Shown: in pieces, positions 58,261-64,000 of the stretch
How the letters are laid out: every line of letters starts with the position of its first letter
Position numbering within the stretch: the first letter of the stretch is position 1
Source of the DNA: Streptomyces rishiriensis
GTDB lineage: Bacteria; Actinomycetota; Actinomycetes; Streptomycetales; Streptomycetaceae
DNA: 64,000 bases
Assembly (NCBI RefSeq): GCF_003112535.1
Contig: NZ_BEWA01000004.1
Span: 124,001 to 188,000 of the forward strand
Direction of reading: 5' to 3'
Position numbers and translations under genes: made by a program
Notes under the pieces: model-generated
Told to the model about the DNA's origin: nothing
Database searches by the model: none
The model's input: only the letters and a program-made list of their open reading frames with translations

Positions 58261-58971
58261 TCAGTTCGGCTGGGCGGCGTCCACCGTTCGCCGCCATTCC
58301 CGCACGGACCGTTCCGACACCGGGCCGGTCCAGCCGTGGGGGCGGGCCGCGCCGCCGATGTGGAAGGCGTCCAGGCCGGCGGAGCGCAGCAGCGGCACGT
58401 GGTCCAGGCGCAGGCCGCCGCCGACGAGGAGCTGCTGCTCGTAGCCCGGCTCCGCGCGGCGGGCCGCCTCGGCGAGGAGGGTGGGGTGCCCGGCGTCGAC
58501 GCCGGCGGCGGAACCCGCCGTGAGGTAGGTGTCCAGTCCGGGCAGGCCGTCCAGCTGCTTGCGCACGGCGTCGCGGTCGGCGGCGTGGTCGAGGGCGCGG
58601 TGGAACGTCCAGGGGCAGCCGTCGAGTTCGTCGACGATCCGCTCCACCGCGGCCAGGTCCACGGAGCCCTGCGCGTCGAGGAAGCCGAGCACGAACTCCT
58701 CGGCGCCGGCCTCGCGCAGCTCGCCGGCGGTCCGCACGAGACGGTCGACGTCCTTCGCGGCGCCCGCGGCGAAGCCGTCGGCGAGCCGCACCATCACGCG
58801 CAGGGAGAGGTCCACGGCGGCCCGGATGCCGGTGAGCACGGCGGCCGGCGGGGTGAGCCCGTCGGCGGCCATGTCCGTGACCACTTCGAGGCGGTCCGCG
58901 CCTCCGGCCTGGGCGGCGACCGCGTCCTCGACGTCGAGGGCGATCACCTCCAGAACTGCACGCTTGCTCAT
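58261..58971 (-). CDS. cutC: CutC family protein
   Basis: A 236-residue TIM-barrel protein: LEVIALDVEDAVAAQAGGADRLEVVTDMAADGLTPP is the classic CutC N-terminus, then VMVRL, FVLGFLD, WTFHRALDH and GGGLRLDHV. Named for copper homeostasis in E. coli, though that role is disputed. ATG 58971 is used. A DasR-box-like site 40 bases upstream may tie it to GlcNAc control. Confidence 0.88.
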   Translation of the reverse strand: MSKRAVLEVIALDVEDAVAAQAGGADRLEVVTDMAADGLTPPAAVLTGIRAAVDLSLRVMVRLADGFAAGAAKDVDRLVRTAGELREAGAEEFVLGFLDAQGSVDLAAVERIVDELDGCPWTFHRALDHAADRDAVRKQLDGLPGLDTYLTAGSAAGVDAGHPTLLAEAARRAEPGYEQQLLVGGGLRLDHVPLLRSAGLDAFHIGGAARPHGWTGPVSERSVREWRRTVDAAQPN

Positions 58972-59010
58972 GGGACCCCATTCGTCGGCGTTCATCGACG
59001 CTCTTCGGCT

Positions 59011-59026
59011 ACAGGTCTAGTCCAAT
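59011..59026. promoter_or_regulatory. DasR (dre)-like box between cutC and an HD-domain gene
   Basis: ACAGGTCTAGTCCAAT matches 13 of 16 positions of the dre pattern built on TGGTCTAGACCA. It sits in the 88-base divergent promoter gap. DasR is the GlcNAc-responsive GntR repressor of Streptomyces. The match is by eye. Confidence 0.5.
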
Positions 59027-59059
59027 TTAAGAATACGCCGCCCGGCGCGACAATGAGGC

Positions 59060-59704
59060 ATGGCCGATCTCGACGCCCTGCGCACCCGTTTCAGCCACGC
59101 CCTGGAGGGCGTCCGGACCTCCGCGGGCGGTCCCGACCCCGGGCCCTACGCCGACGCCCTCCTCGCCCGCTGGCAGGAGCCGCAGCGCCGCTACCACACG
59201 CTCACGCATCTGACCGCGGTCCTCGACCACGTCGACGAGCTCGTGGACCACGCCGCCGACCCGGACGTCGTCCGGCTGGCCGCCTGGTTCCACGACGCCG
59301 TCTACCTGCCGGACCGCTCCGAGAACGAGGAGCGCTCCGCCCGGCTCGCCGAACGCGCCCTGACCGAGGCGGGGGCGCAGCCGGAGCGGACCGCCGAGGT
59401 CGCGCGGCTCGTCCGGCTCACCGTCACCCACGACCCGGCCGACGACGACCCCGACGGCCAGGTCCTGTGCGACGCCGACCTCGCGATCCTCGCCGCCCCG
59501 CCGGCCGCCTACGCCGCCTACACCGCCGCCGTCCGCGAGGAGTACCACTTCGTCCCGAACGACGCCTTCCGCGCCGGCCGCGCGGACGTCCTGCGCCAAC
59601 TCCTCGCCCTGCCACGCCTGTTCAGGACGCCGCACGGAAGCAGGGCGTGGGAGGAGACGGCCCGGTACAACGTGCGGGGCGAACTGGAGCTGCTGACCTC
59701 ATGA
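59060..59704 (+). CDS. HD-domain metal-dependent phosphohydrolase
   Basis: A 214-residue HD protein. Metal ligands: RRYHTLTHLTAVLDHVDEL (His), AAWFHDAVYLPD (HD), and LCDADLAILA (Asp), as in the predicted nucleotidohydrolase group. It ends FRTPHGSRAWEETARYNVRGELELL. The next gene (GNAT) starts inside its stop (ATGA), so they form an operon. Substrate unknown. Confidence 0.88.
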   Translation: MADLDALRTRFSHALEGVRTSAGGPDPGPYADALLARWQEPQRRYHTLTHLTAVLDHVDELVDHAADPDVVRLAAWFHDAVYLPDRSENEERSARLAERALTEAGAQPERTAEVARLVRLTVTHDPADDDPDGQVLCDADLAILAAPPAAYAAYTAAVREEYHFVPNDAFRAGRADVLRQLLALPRLFRTPHGSRAWEETARYNVRGELELLTS

Positions 59705-60258
59705 CCGCCGCCACGCCCCCGCCCTCGTCACCGCCGGGGCCCCGCGCACCCGCCCCGCGCATCCCCGCCGGACGTCTCACCCTCGAAGGCGTCTCCCCCG
59801 CCGCCGCCGCCGCCGGACTGCGGGCGGGCGGCGGCGGAGGCTTCGCCTGGCTCGGCGGCGAACCGTTCGAAGGGACCCGGGAAGCCGCCGGGATGACGGC
59901 GACCGCGTACGCGCGCGGGGTGCACCGGCCGGAGTTCGGCCTCTACGTCCTCGTACGCCGGGCGGACGGTCTGGCCGTCGGCAGCATGGGCTTCCACGCC
60001 GCTCCCGACGAGGACGGCCGCACGGAGATCGGCTACGACCTCGTCGAGGCCGCCCGCGGCCGGGGTTACGCCACCGAGGCGCTGCGCGCGCTGGCCGGCT
60101 GGGCGCTGGCCCGGGACGACGTCCGGCGCCTGTTCGCGGTCGTCGAACACGCCAACGCCCCGTCCCGGGCCGTACTCGAACGGACCGGCTTCGTCAGGGT
60201 CGGCGGAGCCGAGGGCGAGTACGCGTATGAGCTGCGCGGCCGGCCTCACCTGACGTAG
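59701..60258 (+). CDS. GNAT acetyltransferase
   Basis: A 185-residue GNAT protein with a Pro/Ala-rich first 25 residues. Core motifs: GSMGFHAAPDEDGRTEIGYDLVEAARGRGYATEALRALAGWAL, and VEHANAPSRAVLERTGFVRV. RimL-like. Coupled to the HD gene by a 4-base overlap. Substrate unknown. Confidence 0.88.
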   Translation: MTAATPPPSSPPGPRAPAPRIPAGRLTLEGVSPAAAAAGLRAGGGGGFAWLGGEPFEGTREAAGMTATAYARGVHRPEFGLYVLVRRADGLAVGSMGFHAAPDEDGRTEIGYDLVEAARGRGYATEALRALAGWALARDDVRRLFAVVEHANAPSRAVLERTGFVRVGGAEGEYAYELRGRPHLT

Positions 60259-60371
60259 CCGGGGGCGATCTTCGTCGCTTCGCCCCCCGCCGCCCCGCTC
60301 ACGCTTCGGATAATTCCGGCACGGCCGCGCCTCGCGCGGTCGCGTGCGCCGGGGGGAAACGGGGGAACGTC

Positions 60372-61208
60372 ATGAGCAGCAGCGGCCCGTCCACGCCACC
60401 GGAGCCGCCCCGTCCCCCGGGGCCGGATCCCGACGCCCACCGGCTGGCCCGGCAGAGCGTGCGATGGGCCGTCATCGGGGTCGTCGTCAGTTCTCTGCTC
60501 GCCCTGGCGGGGCTGTACCAGTCGTCCCACGGCGGCGGGCGAGGCGCGACGGACGGCGGCGCCGGTTCCAGCTCCGGCTCCGGTTCCGGCTGGAGCGGCG
60601 GCTCCGGGCCCGGTCCGGATCCCGGATCCCCCTCACCGACGGATTCCGCTTCCGGCGCCACCGAGATCTCCGACTCGGGCGGGACGCCCGACGGCGACGC
60701 CTCCCCGGACGGTGACGGCACAGACGGGTCCGGTGGGTCCAGTGGGTCCGGTGCGTCCGACGGGCTGACCGCGGCCGAGCACGACCTGAGGGACTCGCTC
60801 AACGCCGACCAGTGGTCGCGCGAGAGCTGCTCGCACGCCCAGTGGCAGGGCGCACAGGCCGCCCTGTTCTGCACGGTCACCACGGTGGACGCCTACGGCG
60901 TGCCCGGAGTCGGCAAGGCCGGCGTCGTCATGTACGACACCAAGTACGACCGCGACGTCGTCTTCCAGTCCTACGCCGGACGGCTCCAGCCGGGCGACTG
61001 CGACGCGCAGAACGGCGTCTACGGCACCTGGCGCGAGAACAACACCGGGAACTCCGCGGGGGACGTGGTCTGCTTCCTGTCCGACACCGGCCAGTACGTC
61101 TTCCTGTGCAGCTACTACGACCGCCCGGCGCTGGTCCAGATCAGCGGCGCCGACCGGGCGCGGCTCATCGCCTGGTGGCACACGATGGAGCCGGTGTTCA
61201 CCCGCTGA
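60372..61208 (+). CDS. Membrane-anchored protein with Ser/Gly linker and extracellular domain
   Basis: A 278-residue protein. One N-terminal membrane helix (WAVIGVVVSSLLALAGLYQ) is followed by a long Gly/Ser/Asp-rich linker and a domain of about 150 residues with four cysteines (SRESCSHAQWQGAQAALFC, GDCDAQNGVYGTWRENN, VVCFLSDTGQYVFLCSYYD). It resembles the extracellular part of Streptomyces serine/threonine kinases, but no kinase is fused. ATG 60372 follows GGGGGAACG. Confidence 0.8.
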   Translation: MSSSGPSTPPEPPRPPGPDPDAHRLARQSVRWAVIGVVVSSLLALAGLYQSSHGGGRGATDGGAGSSSGSGSGWSGGSGPGPDPGSPSPTDSASGATEISDSGGTPDGDASPDGDGTDGSGGSSGSGASDGLTAAEHDLRDSLNADQWSRESCSHAQWQGAQAALFCTVTTVDAYGVPGVGKAGVVMYDTKYDRDVVFQSYAGRLQPGDCDAQNGVYGTWRENNTGNSAGDVVCFLSDTGQYVFLCSYYDRPALVQISGADRARLIAWWHTMEPVFTR

Positions 61209-61470
61209 CGCCACCGCCCTTGCGCCGTCGCAGGCCGGCCGCCGTCAGCAGCCGCACCACCTCCCGGCTGCTCACCTCGACCGCGCCGGCCGCCACCAGC
61301 TCGGCGTACCGGTGCGAGGGAACGTCGTAATGGTCGCGTTCGAAGGCGCGCCGCGGCACGCCCGACCGGTCGGCGAAGGCGTGCAGTTCGGCGTACGAGA
61401 CGTCGCTGACGAGGTGGGACCACATCCGGCCGTGGCCCGGCCACTCCGGCGGGTCGATGTAGACGGTCAT
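61198..61470 (-). CDS. DUF4031 protein
   Basis: A 90-residue protein: MTVYIDPPEWPGHGRMWSHLVSDVSYAELHAFADRSGVPRRAFERDHYDVPSHRY is the DUF4031 signature. Function unknown. Its last 11 bases overlap the end of the convergent membrane protein gene. ATG 61470 lies eight bases after the next upstream gene's stop, so the two are one unit. Confidence 0.88.
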   Translation of the reverse strand: MTVYIDPPEWPGHGRMWSHLVSDVSYAELHAFADRSGVPRRAFERDHYDVPSHRYAELVAAGAVEVSSREVVRLLTAAGLRRRKGGGVSG

Positions 61471-61477
61471 GAGCCGC

Positions 61478-61873
61478 TCACGAGGTCGCCGCGCCTCCCG
61501 TGGCCGCTCCCAGCGAGCCGACCGACGCGACCTTCACGCCCGCCTTGTGGCACACCCAGTGCGGGTCCGGGCCGAGTTCGGGCTCGACGTCGAGGGCGTG
61601 CGGGTCGCCGGAGCCGCAGACCGGGCACAGCGGCCAGCGGCCATGGCTCTCCAGCAGGGCGTCCTGCACGTCCTGGGCCACCAGACCGGCGACGTACGCC
61701 GCGCCCTCGGGCCACTGCTCGACCCACCAGCGCCGCTGCACCACGGAGTCCTCGACCATCGACACCACGTCCGCCGCGGCGACCTCGCCCGAGGCGAGGT
61801 CGGCCAGCACCAGGGCGCGTGCCGTGTGCAGTGTTCGTTCCAGCGGGTCGACGGGGGTGTTGGGGTCGTCCAT
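61478..61873 (-). CDS. Hypothetical protein with C-x2-C zinc-like motif
   Basis: A 131-residue cytoplasmic protein. N-terminal helices (LHTARALVLADLASGEVAAADVVSMVEDSVVQRRWWVEQWPEGAAYVAGLVAQDVQDAL) are followed by WPLCPVCGSGDPHALDVEPELGPDPHWVCHKAG, which could bind zinc. Conserved in Streptomyces beside DUF4031 by my recollection. ATG 61873. Function unknown. Confidence 0.8.
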   Translation of the reverse strand: MDDPNTPVDPLERTLHTARALVLADLASGEVAAADVVSMVEDSVVQRRWWVEQWPEGAAYVAGLVAQDVQDALLESHGRWPLCPVCGSGDPHALDVEPELGPDPHWVCHKAGVKVASVGSLGAATGGAATS

Positions 61874-61909
61874 CCCCCCATTGTGCGCACTCCTGCCCGG
61901 TACCCGGCC

Positions 61910-61924
61910 AGAAAATACGTTTCT
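61910..61924. promoter_or_regulatory. AT-rich inverted repeat AGAAAATACGTTTCT
   Basis: AGAAA-N5-TTTCT stands out in the 309-base divergent gap between the gene at 61478 and murQ. It lies 37 bases upstream of the minus-strand ATG and 258 bases before murQ. The rest of the gap holds no visible gene. Confidence 0.4.
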
Positions 61925-62182
61925 ACCAGCGGTCCGGGCGGGCGTCGGCCCTCACCACCGGCAGCGCCGTCGACGACGCGACTGCCTCTTCGCGGGCGTG
62001 GCGCGACGGAGGTGTCCGACCGCCGGACCCGACCGCCGGACCCGCGCCGGCCGCGTCGTACGGGGCGCCGGCCCCTCGTCACCGGTAGACCGTAGGGGTG
62101 CTCGTGCGGCCCGGGGGCACGGACCCCGGCCGCCCGCGCCCCCACGTCAGACGCCCCCCGCACCGGAAAAGAGCCCGCCCCG

Positions 62183-63118
62183 ATGACCTCCAGCCCGGAT
62201 CCCCAGGAACTGCGCGCCGCGCTCGAAACGCTGACCACCGAGGCGTTCCGCCCCGACCTCTCCGAGATCGACCGACTGCCCACCCTGGACATCGCCCGCC
62301 TCATGAACGGCGAGGACGCGGGCGTGCCCGCCGCCGTGGCCGCGCAGCTGCCGGCGATCGCCGCCGTCGTCGACGCCGTGGCCGAGCGGATGGCGCGCGG
62401 CGGACGGCTGGTCTACGCCGGCGCCGGCACGGCCGGGCGGCTCGGCGTGCTCGACGCCTCCGAGTGCCCGCCGACCTTCGGCACCGCCCCCGGCCAGGTC
62501 GTCGGGGTGATCGCCGGCGGGCCGTCGGCCGTGGTGACCTCCGTCGAGGGCGCCGAGGACTCCCGGGAGCTGGCCGAGGCGGACCTCGCCGCCCTCTCCC
62601 TCACGCCCGACGACACCGTGATCGGCGTCTCCGCCTCCGGCCGCACCCCGTACGCCGTCGGGGCCGTGGAGTACGCGCGCTCCCGGGGCGCGCTGACCGT
62701 CGCTCTGGCCTGCAACACGGGCAGTGCGCTGGCCTCGGCCGCCGACCACGGGATCGAGGTGGTCGTGGGGCCCGAACTGCTCACGGGCTCCACCCGGCTG
62801 AAGGCGGGCACGGCGCAGAAGCTGGTGCTGAACATGATCTCGACGGTCACGATGATCCGGCTGGGCAAGACGTTCGGGAACCTGATGGTCGACGTCCGCG
62901 CCTCCAACGACAAGCTGCGCGCCCGCTCCCGGCGGATCGTCGCCCTGGCGACGGGCGCGGCGGACGACACGGTCGAGGCGGCCCTCGCCGCCGCCGACGG
63001 GGAGGTGAAGAACGCCATTCTGGTCGTGCTGGCCGGGGTGGACGGGCCCGCGGCCCGCCGCCTTCTGGAGGAGTCCGGGGGACATCTGCGCGCCGCGCTC
63101 GGCGCCGCGGGCGGCTGA
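62183..63118 (+). CDS. murQ: N-acetylmuramic acid 6-phosphate etherase MurQ
   Basis: A 311-residue SIS-domain etherase that splits MurNAc-6-phosphate into GlcNAc-6-phosphate and D-lactate. Conserved segments: YAGAGTAGRLGVLDASECPPTFGT, GIAGGP-like VIAGGPSAV, GVSASGRTPYAVGAVEYAR and LVLNMISTVTMIRLGKTFGNLMVDV. Full length. The PTS gene starts 16 bases after its stop, so uptake and cleavage of MurNAc from peptidoglycan are coupled. Confidence 0.95.
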   Translation: MTSSPDPQELRAALETLTTEAFRPDLSEIDRLPTLDIARLMNGEDAGVPAAVAAQLPAIAAVVDAVAERMARGGRLVYAGAGTAGRLGVLDASECPPTFGTAPGQVVGVIAGGPSAVVTSVEGAEDSRELAEADLAALSLTPDDTVIGVSASGRTPYAVGAVEYARSRGALTVALACNTGSALASAADHGIEVVVGPELLTGSTRLKAGTAQKLVLNMISTVTMIRLGKTFGNLMVDVRASNDKLRARSRRIVALATGAADDTVEAALAAADGEVKNAILVVLAGVDGPAARRLLEESGGHLRAALGAAGG

Positions 63119-63134
63119 GCCGCACGCTCGACGG

Positions 63135-64000
63135 GTGCGCATCGACTCCTCCTCCACAGCCGCCGCGATCCTGCCCCTGGTCGGCGGCCCCGCGAACGTC
63201 ACCTCCGTCGCCCAGTGCATGACCCGGCTGCGCCTCGGCCTCGCCGATCCGTCCCGGGCCGACGAGACGGCGCTGCGGGCCGTGCCCGGGGTGCTCGGAC
63301 TCGTCGTGGACGACGGCTCGTACCAGGTGGTCCTCGGACCGGGTGCGGTGACGCGGGTGACGGCCGCGTTCGAGCAGCTGATCGCCGGCGCCCCCGCCGC
63401 CGACGCGCCCCACGCGGCTCGTCCGGCCCCCGCCGCCGACTCGTCCCCCGCCGCCGACGCGCCCGGCGTGCCCGGCCTGCCGGAGACGTCCGGCGCGCCC
63501 GGCGGGCGGGGGGCCGGGCCGACGCCGGGGTCCCGCAGGGCGGACGCGGCCGGGGTGAAGGCCGTGCTGCGCCGGCTCGCCGCGGTGTTCCTCCCGCTGA
63601 TCCCGGCCCTCATCGGCTGCGGGATCCTCGCGGGCGTCGACGGTCTCCTGGTGAACGCGGGCCTGCTGCCCGGTCTCACCCCCGCGCTGACCGTCGTCGC
63701 CTCCGGCTTCATGGCGCTGCTCGCCGTGTTCGTCGGCTACAACACGGCGAAGGAGTTCGGCGGCACCCCGGTCCTGGGCGGCGCGGTCGCGGCGATCGTC
63801 GTCCACCCGGGGGTCGCGAAGGTGACGGCGTTCGGGGTGCCGCTCTCCCCCGGCCAGGGCGGGGTCCTCGGCGCGCTGGCGGCGGCCCTGCTGGCGACCC
63901 GGGTCGAGAAATGGTGCCGCGGCCGGGTCCCGGAGACGCTGGACGTGCTCCTCACCCCGGCCCTGACGGTCCTCGTCGCGGGCCTCGGCACGCTGTACGG
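63135..64000 (+). CDS. PTS transporter EIIB-EIIC, MurNAc/GlcNAc or beta-glucoside type (truncated)
   Basis: The visible 288 residues begin MRIDSSSTAAAILPLVGGPANVTSVAQCMTRLRLGL, an EIIB domain with the phospho-cysteine in QCMTRL. A 50-residue Ala/Pro linker leads to an EIIC domain (VFLPLIPALIGCGILAGVDGLLVNAGLL, YNTAKEFGGTPVLGGAVAAIVVHP). With murQ upstream the cargo is probably MurNAc (MurP-like). GTG 63135. The gene runs off the window's right edge. Confidence 0.88.
   Translation, partial: MRIDSSSTAAAILPLVGGPANVTSVAQCMTRLRLGLADPSRADETALRAVPGVLGLVVDDGSYQVVLGPGAVTRVTAAFEQLIAGAPAADAPHAARPAPAADSSPAADAPGVPGLPETSGAPGGRGAGPTPGSRRADAAGVKAVLRRLAAVFLPLIPALIGCGILAGVDGLLVNAGLLPGLTPALTVVASGFMALLAVFVGYNTAKEFGGTPVLGGAVAAIVVHPGVAKVTAFGVPLSPGQGGVLGALAAALLATRVEKWCRGRVPETLDVLLTPALTVLVAGLGTLY

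Overview
The window is chromosomal DNA from a Streptomyces or a close relative. GC content is very high, GTG and TTG starts are common, and long antisense shadow ORFs run over almost every gene. The gene content is typical of the genus: futalosine menaquinone genes, a perfect CebR box before a cellulase, DUF2530, DUF2771, DUF3027 and DUF4031 proteins, and a bacterial XPB helicase. No rRNA, tRNA, CRISPR array or intact insertion sequence was recognised.

Layout. Positions 1-9140 (minus strand) hold a tightly coupled acyl-CoA catabolic operon of leucine/acyclic-terpene type: a TIGR03084 protein, an AtuA-like protein, carboxyltransferase beta, biotin carboxylase/BCCP alpha, an acyl-CoA dehydrogenase, an AMP-dependent acyl-CoA ligase and an enoyl-CoA hydratase cut by the window edge. 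A CAAGCATGCTTG palindrome sits at its promoter. Positions 9435-15099 hold the most interesting block, a putative RiPP cluster. It has a 26-residue precursor ending FYKY, a cytochrome P450 broken by an apparent one-base deletion in a G run, an MFS exporter, an AspH-type Fe(II)/2-oxoglutarate hydroxylase and a GNAT acetyltransferase. A divergent LuxR-type regulator carries a TTA (bldA-dependent) codon. Positions 15266-28854 are mostly housekeeping: EamA exporter, FAD/Fe-S oxidoreductase, serC, secreted cellulase, membrane-anchored beta-propeller-like protein, SGNH hydrolase, Uma2 protein, aldo/keto reductase, thpR, and an MFS/MarR pair.

Positions 29006-37049 contain a small ribbon-helix-helix protein, an AzgA-type purine permease, DUF2530, a CtpE-like P-type ATPase, and a secreted M1 peptidase flanked by two paralogous secreted proteins that share an upstream palindrome. 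Positions 37241-46175 carry a sacsin-type GHKL ATPase, DUF3027, an MFS protein, a DUF2771 lipoprotein, mqnB, mqnD and a cold-shock protein. Positions 46361-55647 carry small membrane proteins, a HAD phosphatase, a helicase-associated-domain protein, the XPB helicase, and an AT-richer scar with an orphan secreted protein and a decayed serine recombinase. Positions 55970-64000 carry a HelR/HelD-like RNA polymerase motor ATPase, cutC next to a DasR-box-like site, an HD-domain protein, small proteins, and murQ followed by a truncated PTS EIIBC gene for MurNAc or GlcNAc-type sugars.

How the genes work together. The first operon looks able to activate, dehydrogenate, carboxylate and hydrate branched acyl-CoA substrates. 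In the RiPP block, the regulator would be controlled by bldA. The precursor would be made in excess because a strong hairpin separates it from the P450, and the product would be cross-linked, possibly hydroxylated and acetylated, and exported. mqnB/mqnD and murQ/PTS are short functional couples. Many single genes appear to be read from leaderless transcripts, with a TANNNT box 6-7 bases before the start codon.
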